Source: Daucus carota subsp. sativus
Lineage: Eukaryota; Streptophyta; Magnoliopsida; Apiales; Apiaceae
Length of the DNA stretch: 64,000 nt
Assembly: GCF_001625215.2 (NCBI RefSeq)
Contig: NC_030386.2
Span: 36,893,296 to 36,957,295, forward strand
Direction: 5' to 3'
The translations under genes were made by a program, and so were the position numbers. Below are positions 44,993-56,377 of the stretch, piece after piece (the first letter of the stretch is position 1; the number at the start of each line of letters is the position of its first letter). A model generated the notes under the pieces. It had not been told where the DNA came from, made no database searches, and saw only the letters and a program-made list of their open reading frames with translations.

Positions 44993-46309
44993 GATAATGT
45001 ACGTGTTTTCTCATATTTACAGAAATGTAATAAAATTATTAGATATTGAAGAATTAATCGAGAATTCAGCCTAAATTTGCACGGACTTTACATTTACTCC
45101 GTCAAACATTTTGCGTCATCTGGTCTACCCGTTACAAGCCTTACCTAAAAAATGATAATTGGCCGCAATATCTTTAAATCGATTAATTTCTGTGATACAT
45201 ACATCACGATGGTCTATATATCCTCAGTATAGAAGTACCGAGAATTTTAAATTTGGGTAGGTACAATGAAAGGTTAAAAATAACTAGCCGATGGACATTA
45301 TTGTTATTGTCATAAAGCTTCTTTCATTTGCCACAACAGCTGTGTGGATACAATTCTAACACCAGGTCTACAATTGTAATGACTCCGGTCAAACCATTTA
45401 CTTGAACGTGACTTTTTTTTTTTTTTCAAACGTCTTTCTTTTTTAAGTCCCCTGCACACGTACTCCGTATACCCTATTACTGATACTATTTTTCAGAAAT
45501 GGCTTTGTGAAGATCAACGATATTTTCGGAAAGAAATATTAAATTATGATATCTAAATTTTGGAAATTACTAGATTCTTGGGGAACCTTCAAGGATAACT
45601 GTGAAATGTACAAGTATAGCTTAATAAAAATAATTTATTTCATTTAAACTATAAAACCCCTGGGTCAAAACTAAAACCCTTTTTACTAATTTTTTTTTTA
45701 TTTGAACACAATACGAAATCAGTTATGAATTATTACATAAAACATAATTAATCTAATATTAAAATCGATATTTATTAATAAGAACTCAGAAGCATTCTTT
45801 TTCATGTGTGGAGTGTGGTGACTCGTGTACTAAAATGCTTGTCTCAGTGTGCACCACACAGTCAACTCAAAAGGTCAGCTGATGATGGTAGGTTTGCTGG
45901 GCGGTGGTAGTTTACTTTATCAATTTGTACTCCCAGTATAAACGACCAAAATACAAATGATAATTGTCATGTACCACTCACCACAAAATTAATGCAGATA
46001 TCTACTGTAATACTAATTTATAAATAAATATAAATTGCAATGGTTCTCCAGTTAAATTCATGGACCATTTAATTATGTGTTTTACTAATCATATTTCCTG
46101 GAAAAAACCAAGGAGATTATTAAGCATAATGTACAGAGAACAAACGGAACTAAGTTTGCAGAGGCCAGAGGGTAAAAAGTGACAACTGATAACCAAAACA
46201 AGTACTTTACTAACAACTTAATTGACAAATCTTGATTGAAAAATGACTCTGAAGTCTGAACCCCCATGCATACATTTCTCTTGAATGCCAGTAGCTCTGC
46301 TAATTTAAA
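44993..46309. other. Intergenic, nothing recognised
   Basis: AT-rich, no coding frame with family features. Confidence 0.4.
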
Positions 46310-47566
46310 TTACTGCTTCCTCTTCATGATAAGTTTGGCCAACTCAACACGCGATGATCTATTCTCATCAGACAGTGCTGCCTTAGCAGCATCTCTCAGT
46401 TCCATAACTCGATGCCTAATTCTGTTGCCATTTTCTGATTCCATTAACTCTTTAACTCTCTTTTCTATGCGCCACTCACAAATCTTGTTCCACCAGACTC
46501 CTCTAGCCACAGCCCTGCCCTCATTTCTTCCACCAATATCACCCTGTTTAACCTTTGCTCAGCATAAAAAGGCCAGCCGATCATAGGTATCCCAGCACAC
46601 ACCGCTTCCAGAATTGAGTTCCATCCACAAAGTGTGACGAATCCACCAACCTAGTCATGACTGAACACTGCAACCTGTGGTGCCCATGACTTGACAAGTC
46701 CTCTCCCCTTGGTTCTCTCCAAGAAGCATTGTGGCAGGAGTGCACTTAGATCAGGATCTCCCGGTGCTAATTTCCCCTTGTTTTCATCATCATCTTCCGC
46801 GCCATTGTGTGGTGGAATCTTAACAACCCACAAAAACTTACATCCGCTGTTTCTAATCCTAAAGCAATCTCGCACGGGTGCTCCTCGCTATTAGTCTCTT
46901 GTTTATCAATCAAAGGTCCTATACAATAGATAGGGGGAGTCGCAGCGTCTGGAACGCATAGGCCCTCAGAAATTGCAGTTATGGCTATTGGTTCCAAATT
47001 GTGAAATGTATTTATTATTATTCCAACGGATATAGCCATTTGAACTGCTGTATCCATGAAGTTCTTATACAGAAGACTGTATATCTCTGAAAGATGTTGT
47101 GATCTTCTAGTGTATAGTTGGGAGGTAAAGGTAAAGGAAGGGAGAGAGGATTCAGGCCAGATGTATAGAAGTAGTAAGTAGGTATGTTAAGCCCCAAAGA
47201 AACTTCAAAAGGCTTTGATCTTTAACGGTGTTGAGGATATCAGTTTAAGGGCTTGGAGTCCACTGGGCTGTTGAAGCTTAAGAGATCAAAGTTGAGGCTT
47301 TCAACAGAGGTAGCAGAGTCTGGTGGGAGCAGAATGGTAGGGAGATGGTGGAAAGTGATGGCAGGCGTGGTGGCACAGACACAACTAATATAGTGAACAG
47401 TGTTGCTGGGGCTATGATGCGGCGCAGTTGTGATAAAAATGATGATCTTGGAGAATGAATCAGAGTGATGGCATAAAACTAGCATCGCAAGTTCCACCAT
47501 TGATACCAAGTGCCCAATCCCGGGAGATGGATACAGAATTATGCAATTATCATTGTTATCCTCCAT
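46310..47566 (-). pseudogene. Broken UGT88-type copy (pseudogene 3)
   Basis: The N terminus is well preserved from the ATG at 47566 (NCIILYPSPGIGHLVSMVEL), and the tail KLIMKRKQ ends at 46310. Between them the frame breaks several times. The acceptor-side half is disrupted around 47058-47240. A block corresponding to [12 protein letters not shown]...FLCFGSLG is deleted near 46885. The PSPG region is frameshifted, and an in-frame stop interrupts it near 46650. Separate frames still read DAATPPIYCIGPLIDKQETN and [20 protein letters not shown]. The gene cannot give a working enzyme. Confidence 0.9.
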
Positions 47567-49287
47567 CTCTTAGGTTCTTTCTTGATTATCAAAAGATGGA
47601 TATAAAGAACAGGAGACTGAGCTTAGTCTTGCTACTAAATCATTAATAAACAATGGCAAATAACTGCAATAAGATTATAGATTATTTTTCTTATAGTATC
47701 AGCCACAGCCAGGATTCTAGACTTTCATCACATGACAAAGACAAGACAACAATATGTCTGTCTTCTAAAATATTGTCCAGTACCGACCAGCCTGTCTAAC
47801 CTATATTTGGATCACTTGGAATAGAATTTGGATCTCACCCTAAATTTGAATCATTTGATGATGATACAAATTTGGATCTATGGTTGGAGTTGGTCTAACA
47901 CAACCAACTGATACAAACTCGAACAAATAAATTGCACAAACTTCTGTTGGGAAAACTTATATCTTAGTATCGTAGTCTATTCGTAGAGTTTATGCAAATT
48001 TTATCCCCGGAATCTTAAAAGTCCACCATCCTTTGGTTCTTATTTCTTCCAATTAATATAATGAAGACAGATAAAAAAATAAGACACGCGTGTACATAAA
48101 CTCACACCATCAGGAGAACAAATACACACCCGCAGGTGATTTTTCCTGCAGACTTGAATGGGTGGTTGCCATAGCCAGGGAATGACAACTATCCCAATTT
48201 TATTGACTAATAAAACATCGTAAATGTTGCCAATACAGATGAAAAAGATAAAAGAACCATCAGAGACCAAATTTTATCCCCAGAAGCAAAATGCTTTTAC
48301 GGTCCGCATCATGGTTTGATCTTAAAAGACCACCATCATTTGGTTCTTTTTCTTTGAATTAATTCAACGAAATCAGATAAAAATAAGACATCGAAAGGGG
48401 GCTCAGATCCAAAAAATGGGTTAATGAAATGTTTATCCTCACTGATAATTCAGAGTGGTGCATGACTTTCATCATCACTGCCCCTTTTATATTTTAGATC
48501 AACATATCAACTTAAATTAGTAAGGCTGAGAGAAAGGAAGAGAAGAGAGATGTGAACAAGATGTGTATAGAAAAGGTTAGCTTCTGTGATGATATATAGG
48601 GCGGGGAGGAAGCTATATTACACAAACCCTAGATTAAACTCTAAATGGGCTGGCAACTTATTAGATTAATAGGATCCAGATCATTTCAGGCCCAACATAT
48701 TCTAGCCTACTTATTTAATCAGCCCACAAGTAAATCACCTCTCAAGGTCAGTGTTTTGTCTCGTTGATTACAGTGGGAACTCATGTCAGGCAGTGTTACT
48801 TTTTAGTATTCACGGTAATATATTTAAATTATAATAAAATTTTTTATTTTTTATTTTTAATTAAAACAAAGAAAATAATTATTAAATAAAAAATAAACAA
48901 TAAATAAATATTTAGAGATCATCTTGATACCGTTTTTGGTTCAGTAACCAACTTGATACATTAATCACACTTAAACGACCAACTTGGTAATTAACCCAAT
49001 TTAATATTTATCCACCAATCAAAAGTTAGAATTCTCATGAAAGTTAGTGACTATTGTGTGCCCATTGTCGGATACACCATAGAAAATTCGTATGTTTACA
49101 CCTCACTTGTTTAGCCCTTTGTTTGAATTTTGATGTACGTGAATTTTGGCAATGTTGCACCAAATTTATTGAGGATATCTTTATTTCTGAATAAGATCTG
49201 AAATTTGGTAACAAAAATTTGCCAATGGATTTATTTCTATTACGGAAAAGAATGATCTTTAATATCTCCGTAACGCTAATTTCCTGT
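47567..49287. other. Intergenic with a direct duplication
   Basis: No gene recognised. A roughly 90-120 bp segment with ATTTTATCCCC, CTTAAAAG.CCACCATC and TTTGGTTCTT occurs at about 47999-48092 and again at about 48271-48392. Confidence 0.45.
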
Positions 49288-49367
49288 AACATTAATTATC
49301 TCCCTCTCTCTGTCACTATAAATATTTAACATTAATTATCTCCCTCTCTCTGTCACTATAAATATTG
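49288..49367 (+). promoter_or_regulatory. Duplicated core promoter with twin TATA boxes (polygalacturonase)
   Basis: A 40-bp unit (AACATTAATTATCTCCCTCT then CTCTGTCACTATAAATATTT) is repeated head to tail at 49288-49327 and 49328-49367 with one difference at the last base. Each copy holds TATAAATA (49317-49324 and 49357-49364) after a CT-rich patch. The coding ATG is 56 nt after the second TATA box. Confidence 0.75.
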
Positions 49368-49419
49368 TGGATTTTCTCTTTGTTACACATATAATTTCCC
49401 TGCAACGATCATTAACACA

Positions 49420-51460
49420 ATGGGGTTTTCTTCGGTATCTAAAACCTCTCCGTAACGTTTTCTTTTTTATCGTTACAGAAAACCTCTCCTGTAAATCTCC
49501 CTGTCTGGTTAATATTTATTTGTGTAAATTGTAGTGTAACGTTTTTTTATTGTAACAGATTGTTTTACTAGGATTTTTGATCCTGGGATTGCTTGGCGCG
49601 CGAGTGGTTGAATGTGACATAGTGTACCAGGCAATCAATTGTCGAAAGCATAGCGCAGTCTTGACGGATTTCGGAGCAAAAGGTGACGGCGTGACATCAA
49701 ACACCGCGGCCTTTCGGAACGCCACTGCTCAACTCAGTAAGTTTGGATCGGATGGCGGCGCAATCCTCATTGTGCCTCCAGGAAAATGGCTCACCGGCAG
49801 TTTTAATCTCACCAGCAATTTCACTCTTTTTCTCCAGAAGGGAGCAGTTATTCTTGGATCCCAGGTAATTTTACAGAAGCAGAATGTATAATTTAGAGGT
49901 GCACAAAATTGTGTACAGAATTTTTGTACATAATGATGTGGCAATGGATGTGGCGGGTTTTAATTGGGTGGTTGATGTAAATACAGAGGGCCCATTCCAA
50001 TTAAAATCCAACACATGTCATTATCTACAAAATTTTGTACACATTTATGTGCACCGAACATTTTCCATTTACTAATAATCACTTGCTCTCAGAAAATAGA
50101 TTAAATTTTCAGGATATTTCGGAGTATCCTCTGATCGAACCATTAAAATCGTATGGAAGAGGAAGAGATGCTCCAGGGGGGAGGTACATTAGTCTTGTCT
50201 TTGGCACAAACCTCACTGATGTTGTCATAACAGGTACTCATATTTATATGGAGTTTGATTTTACGTTTGTCTGTGTATAAACTTTTAACGAAATGATTGA
50301 TTCGATCATGTGATGTGTTAGGGGAAAATGGCACAATCGATGGCCAGGGTGCGTTCTGGTGGGATAAATTCCGCGCGAAAGAACTCAACTTCACCAGGCC
50401 TTATTTGATTGAGATAATGTACTCGAATCAAGTCCAGATTTCTAATCTGACTCTGCTCAATTCTCCCTCATGGGTTGTCCATCCAGTTTACAGCAGGTTG
50501 GGCATCTCTTTTATGTTGCAAAATTATACAATTAAATCATCGATTTTTGATATTTTCCCTTCATTTGATGAAAATATTGTGATGTTGCTGCAGTGATGTG
50601 ATAATTCAAGGTTTAACCATTAAGTCACCAGTTGACTCTCCTAATACTGATGGCATTGATCCAGGTCTACAAAGCTGTATTCTCTAAATGATCTTTTCAT
50701 TATTATTGAAACTGTCTGTCAAAAGTATTTATATTTTGCATGTACTTCAGATTCTTGTACAAACATGAAGATAGAAGACTGTTTCATAGTTTCTGGAGAT
50801 GACTGCATTGCTGTGAAAAGTGGTTGGGATGAATATGGGATCACGGTGGGAATGCCAACAAAGCATCTCATCATTCGACGTCTCAGTTGCATATCCCCTG
50901 ACAGTGCAGTGATTGCTCTTGGCAGTGAGATGTCCGGAGGCATCCAAGACTTAAGAGCCGAAGAGATCACTGCCTACAACTCTGAATCAGGAGTGAGAAT
51001 CAAATCAGCTCCAGGAAGAGGAGGTTATGTCAAAGATATATATATGAGACGCATGACATTTATTACAATGAAGTATGTTTTCTGGATGACGGGTGCTTAT
51101 GGATCCCACCCAGATGAGGGTTATAATCCGAAAGCACTTCCAGAAGTGAAAAACATAAATTTCAGTGACATTATTGCTGAAAATGTCACAATGACCGCGG
51201 ATCTTTCAGGAATTAAAGGTGACCCGTACACTGGTATTTGTGTTTCTGATGCGATTATCAACCTATCTCCGAATCCAAAGAAGGTGCAATGGAATTGCAC
51301 CGATGTCAGTGGGATTACAAGCAATGTGGGTCGTCCGCCATGTGATTTGCTGCATGATAAGTCTATAGAATCAGGCTGTGATTTCCCTAATGATGTACTG
51401 CCTATTGACGAGGTTCAGCTGCAGACTTGTAAACTGGCTTCCCAACAAATTAGCCACTAG
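49420..51460 (+). CDS. GH28 family polygalacturonase-like protein
   Basis: Six-exon model: 49420-49434, 49559-49864, 50113-50233, 50322-50496, 50594-50664, 50751-51460. It is GT-AG throughout, with 465 residues. The 15-nt first exon is inferred because it supplies an ATG and joins to the hydrophobic IVLLGFLILGLLGA, giving a signal peptide; without it no ATG precedes the domain. GH28 landmarks are DFGAKGDGV, SPNTDGID (221-228), GDDC (245-248) and RIK (312-314). The usual G-x-GHG motif is replaced by GSEMSGG (287-293), as in a known subset of plant members, so the catalytic His is absent. The expected site is the cell wall, acting on pectin. Activity is uncertain. Intron 2 holds a MITE. Confidence 0.85.
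49896..50057. mobile_element. MITE inside polygalacturonase intron 2
   Basis: The ends GAGGTGCACAAAATTGTGTA and TACACATTTATGTGCACC are inverted repeats. Inner parts share GGGTTTTAATTGG and its complement. The same family is at 57475-57653. Splice sites of the host intron are intact around it. Confidence 0.75.
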
Positions 51461-52892
51461 ATTGGGATGTGAATTTTTGAGTTAATATATTGTTTTGTAC
51501 GCTATGGTGCAACTTAATTATATGACTTATGGCATAAAGTTCAGACAAAGAAACTGCATGTCTATGAAAGCAGAATGCAGACACATACAAAAATTCACAA
51601 GTCTTTCATGCTTATAAACAATCTTTTTTCACTTAACGACCATTAATCCCACCACAAGTTTCTAATGGTGGGTTGTATGAAAGGCGTATCAAACAGTTTG
51701 CAGTATACGCTGTGTTAGGGGACAATAGTTGGTGCTCATCTCTACCTCAATTTTAAGATTTCCAACTTCTAAAACCAGAATTGAATCACTAAACCTGTGT
51801 TTTTGACAGCAGCAACAACAAGGATATTATAGTTCGTGCTTAAAAAAGTTGAAAAGAAAGAGTTCCCAACAAATTATGGTTAAAGAAATCATAAACTTGT
51901 ATATAAAATATTTTAAAATTTACATCTAGAAATAATTATATTTTATAAAATTTATGTTGATGCAGCTGTATAATTTTATAAAATTTATGTTGATGCAGCT
52001 GTATTTAATTGGATTTTAGTATGAATTTTAATAGATTGTATTTGATTTTATACAGATTCTAGATAAAATACGACAAAGTTGATGTAAAATCTTTATGATT
52101 TAAGTATGTATAGTGTTTCAAAATCTCATGTATTGTGCTGATATTTCAAAAAATATATAATGCATTGAATAATTTCACAAAATCTATCATTTTTATGAAG
52201 TTTAAAAATATCCATCAATATTTGAATAATTTCAGATTCTAATTGATTTAATCATAATTTAAAATTCTGATTACATATCACCAGATTTTGTATTATAATT
52301 TAATATTCTAATCGAATATCCAAGATTTTGATACATTTTTTAAAATCCAAATCGGATACATCTGAATTTCATAAAAAATGATTTGAAATCTCAATTAATT
52401 TTAGATTTTGTGTCTGAGTACGATACGAATGAGTAATCGCTAGCCACATGCATGCACAGGACCAGTGGCGGAACTCAGACTAAGATTTAGGGGTATGAAA
52501 TATTTCGTTATTCACACTTGTAAAAATATTTTCTTCCGTATATATAATCATCCTATGATTCACTCATTATCTCCGGTAGGAGTGACAAAGGTAAACCAGC
52601 GCTAACTCAAATATAAAATAAACTAAAAGATAGGCATTGTATTTGAGTGTCTTAACCATTTTATACAACAACTCCTAAAGAGAAATCATCTGGGATAAAA
52701 TTGTGCCAGGAGAAATCTAAGATTGTTATTAGATTGATTATCTAATAAGGGCCATCAATAATTAAATATTATGCTATAAGTTGCACAATAACAAGATCCC
52801 CAACAATGTATTATGTTATTCATATTTATTTATAGACTTATACAAATTTGAAGGAAAGATATGTTCTATCACAATACAAAAGCAAGACCTTA
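51461..52892. other. Intergenic, mostly repeats
   Basis: No gene recognised. It holds an AT-rich dispersed repeat (about 51880-52420). At 52464 a segment starting AGTGGCGGAACTCAG resembles common non-autonomous transposon ends, but no partner was located. Confidence 0.4.
51880..52420. repeat. AT-rich dispersed repeat, copy 2, with a local tandem
   Basis: A motif order shared with 57790-58190 is seen: TTTGATTTTATAC, ACAAAGTTGATGTA (cf. TGAAATTGATGTA), TCAAAATCTCATGTAT, then AATTCTAATCGAATATC (cf. AATATTCTAATCGAATATCC). A 33-bp unit ending ATTTATGTTGATGCAGCTGT is tandemly doubled at about 51938-52003. Confidence 0.65.
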
Positions 52893-53496
52893 TCTATACT
52901 TACTATACTATTAAAACCGAAACATTAAAAGTTTGGTCCGTCGGTACTTGGCCGAATTATGTACTTTTTATATAATCAATTATTAAAATTTTGGTCTTGG
53001 ATCGAATTATGAGCTTTTTATATATTCATCATCCTTTTTAACTAAAACTATTATCTTTTTTTATATTTTATAACTAAAAAATTCAAAATTTTAAAATTAA
53101 CATTGGACAACATAGCAACGATCCTTTTTAACTAAAATATGTTATCTTTTTCGGATTTCTAACTAAAAAACCGAATCTATACTATCTATAATAAGCAAAC
53201 ATGGGTATAATTTGTAGTCCTGCAAAATTTTGGTTTGGTCATGTTGGTTTGGTGATTCACTTTATAATTAAAAGTCTGAAGTTTGCTACACGTAGAGTTC
53301 TGACATTCTTACATCTCTTTTACAGTTTGATATACTACAAGATAAAAACTCCACCATTATTCTTTTAAATATAATTTATAATTAGTTAAAAAATAAAAAA
53401 AAATTACTATCATTAATATATATTACTATTATATAATAATTAATAATTAGTTTAAAATTATATAACCGCCCGTGCTTTGCACGGGTTTAAGGCTAG
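52893..53496 (+). mobile_element. Non-autonomous Helitron
   Basis: The 3' end has the hairpin CCCGTGCTTTGCACGGG followed by TTTAAGGCTAG and then host T, a textbook Helitron terminus. Two possible 5' ends begin TCTATACT after an A: 52893 (604 bp) and 53176 (321 bp). The longer one was chosen, but the two may be nested copies. No coding sequence. Confidence 0.72.
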
Positions 53497-53567
53497 TATG
53501 ATAAAAAAGTATATATAACAAAACTTGTGACCTTATAATGGACCAAGTAAAATAAAACGTAGTTTAC

Positions 53568-54026
53568 CTGCAAAACGTTTGCCCAAACTTCTTCATTAAT
53601 ATACTCCAGCTCATTAAGGTTATGCACTTCATGCCCATTATAGGTGACCACTTTTTTCTGTGAAACTTCTTGGTAATAAAACACATAGTAAAAAACAAAA
53701 GAATATAGTTAACTAAAAAAGGAAACACCAAAGCTCCAGTTCTATGATTCAACAACAATGCAGATTAATCATGAAAAAGCTATGTTGCAAATCTAATACT
53801 GTAACAGTATAAATTTAACTAGGATCTGAATACACTATACCGCTCCCTCCCCCACCCTTCCACTAAAACCAGTGTAAATTAGATCAAAAGGATTTTGTAT
53901 TGCTAAAACCTTACCTGTTTGTGGATCAATGTGATACAATGTTGAACTTCTATCAGTTCCAAAGAGAACTTCTCCATCTGTAGCGAGCCCCCAACCATCT
54001 TCCATCTGGTGAGTAAATTTTTGAAA
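53568..54026 (-). pseudogene. Two-exon fragment of a glutaminyl-peptide cyclotransferase (QC) gene
   Basis: Exon-like pieces 53915-54026 and 53568-53668 have clean GT-AG borders and compatible phases. They read FQKFTHQMEDGWGLATDGEV, LFGTDRSSTLYHIDPQTG, then EVSQKKVVTYNGHEVHNLNE and LEYINEEVWANVLQ. These match the middle of plant glutaminyl cyclases, beta-propeller enzymes that form N-terminal pyroglutamate. I recognise the family from sequence memory. The N-terminal exons (signal anchor and first blades) and the C-terminal exon were not found within about 700 bp on either side. A Helitron end lies only 72 bp beyond the last exon. No stop or frameshift is present in the two exons. Confidence 0.75.
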
Positions 54027-54707
54027 CTGTAAAAAATAGGGAGTTAATCACTGCAAATCCACAAACATTAGCATGATTGATCTAGAGAAGTACAAATTCA
54101 TCATGATTATGCAACTGAAGTTGCAACTGATAAAAAATAATTTATTCGGTAGATAAAACATAAGCAACAGTAATTTTGTCTTTAAATGCAAAATGGATTG
54201 TGAAACATTCTTTTATGCTTAAAAAACTTGGCTAAATTCAGCAAGAAGATGTAAAATATGTGCCAGTCTTGCATTTTCAAATGACTTGAGAAAATTCAAA
54301 TTATAAATTTATCATGAAAGGTGAAGCACAGACTTTGCTGAAATTGTTTCGGTCATATATATATATAACCAATTTTCTTCAATCAAGTAATTTAATGTGT
54401 GCCATAACCACCCACGTGCACTGTAACTTATGAAGAACTGGTTTAAGGAGTAATGCTACGTCCACAGAAAGCGCTACAGAAAAAACTTACAGAATGACTA
54501 CTCCCCGGTTTGAATGTCTACTTTAATTCCGAAGCGATGACTAAAAGGAAATTCAATTGATGGTTAGCACACCGCAATCAAGCAGGCGTACAAGAATAAA
54601 CCAGAAATCAGTAAATAGCAGAAAAACAAAAAGCTCTTTATTTTATTTTAATACTGATAATCTGGTATACATCTACAAGAAGAAGTAGCATTCTTCTTTT
54701 GTTTTAA
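54027..54707. other. Intergenic, nothing recognised
   Basis: AT-rich. The final part is the peroxidase 3' UTR side. Confidence 0.4.
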
Positions 54708-55771
54708 CTAATTAAAAGCTCTACAATTCTTCCTAATCTCTCCATCAGTCCCAACAACAACTTGAATGCTCCCCATCTTCACCATAGCATTGGCAAAACT
54801 CTGCTGAAACACTGCCCCATTCTTAGCAAAATTCGAAACCATGGGAGCGCTCGACTTATCCAGAGAAAGTTGCTGATCAATATGCAACACTCCTCTGTTC
54901 AACATCACCTGGTGGTAATACTGATTGTCAAACACCAACGATGTGTTCTGGTCCAAAAACGCTCTCGGATTTGAATCTGCAGGCCCGCATAGCTTCGAGA
55001 GTGTAGCATCCAAAGCCGGATCCATTGTCGGGTCAGGCCTACCAGAGCTAGACAACCTGGACCGGAAAAAACTACAATGCGCAAATCCAACTGTGTGTGC
55101 GCCCAAAAGGGTGACCATATCATTAAGTGTCAGCCCTTTGTCAGAGAAAGATCGCAATGCCTGAGGAACTGTGAAACGTGGGCTAGGCAAGTTCACGTCG
55201 CCTTCATTCGAGACAAGCCCATCACGCCTACCAGTGGGTACGGTGTAGTTTGGCCCCCCAGCAAGAGCCACGGAGTCGCGTGTCGCCATTGTTATGATAT
55301 CAGCACAAGAAACCGTGGAAGGACAAGCGACTTCTAAATTCTTCTTGGCCTCATCGATGAGTTCGTAACCTCTAACTGTCTGATTTGGAACCGCTTCTTT
55401 TTCGGCTGAGTTGGCTTGCGTGGAATCAATAAGTATAGACGCGTCACATCCCTGAAAATGCATCACACCTTAGAAAATGACTTGTATCTAATCATGCAAG
55501 TTTAAAATACTAAAAGTTCACCATGCATGCGTAACTCAACATCCTATACTAAAAAAAAAAAACTTACCCTAACAAAGCAATCATGGAAATGCATTCGAAG
55601 CAAAGCAGGCGTAATTGAAGGATCCGTCCTGAAGCGGTTCTCAACAACTTGTCGAACGATGGATTCGGCTTTTGGGCACGTGGCATCGTAAAAGCCAACT
55701 CGAAGATCAGCTATAACACTCAAGCTGGGGCTTATCACAAGAACACATACAATAAATAAGAAAGCAGCCAT
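54708..55771 (-). CDS. Class III secretory peroxidase
   Basis: Two exons, 55568-55771 and 54708-55451, encode 315 residues. The ATG at 55771 opens a clear signal peptide ([20 protein letters not shown]); an in-frame ATG at 55822 would add 17 residues before it. Catalytic residues are Arg59 and His63 in [10 protein letters not shown], and the proximal haem ligand is His187 in [12 protein letters not shown]. All eight disulfide cysteines are visible: C32, C65, C70, C111, C117, C194, C223 and C311. The single intron sits at the classical position after HDCFVR; the two further introns common in the family are absent. The enzyme uses H2O2 to oxidise phenolics in the apoplast, in lignin or defence chemistry. 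The substrate is unknown. Confidence 0.93.
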
Positions 55772-56377
55772 AAAACTCAACTTTGAAGAAAGCAGCAAGA
55801 AGAAATAGCGCTCAGCGATCACAAATCAAGAAGTAAACAGAACAACTACACTCAATCTGCACATACAATGCAAACTTGAACAGAAAAAGCTAGCAGCAGA
55901 GTTGTTATATACACAGTGTTTGTAACTAACTTTCTGTTAAAAGCTTAGCACACCACATTTCGCACGTCAAAAGGCTCCAGATTGAATAAAACAAATAAAC
56001 TACATATAGCAGAATAAAGATAACTAATTGAAACTATTGATAACTACTCTACTAACTTCCTAACCTATCTCTGCTACTCCTTGCTGCTTATCCCAAGCAA
56101 ACTTAAAATATCTCCAAACTTGTTAAACAATAAAGTAAATACAACTGAAACTTTAAAACAATAAAACAATTAAATGTAAGATTATTCCAACACTTTTAGC
56201 CCGGACTGGGGGCATGCATGGGCATAACAATCGAGTTGATCATATGCATTTCATCAGCTTTTATGGATCAATCATGATCGATCAGTTTCGATCAAGAAGC
56301 AGAAATACTACAAACAGTACTTTTTACGCCAAACCATAATGGTGAATAATGTTAAAAATTTATTGTTATGTGATATG
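55772..56377. other. Peroxidase upstream region
   Basis: No gene recognised. The peroxidase promoter must lie here; no unambiguous TATA box was assigned. Confidence 0.4.
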
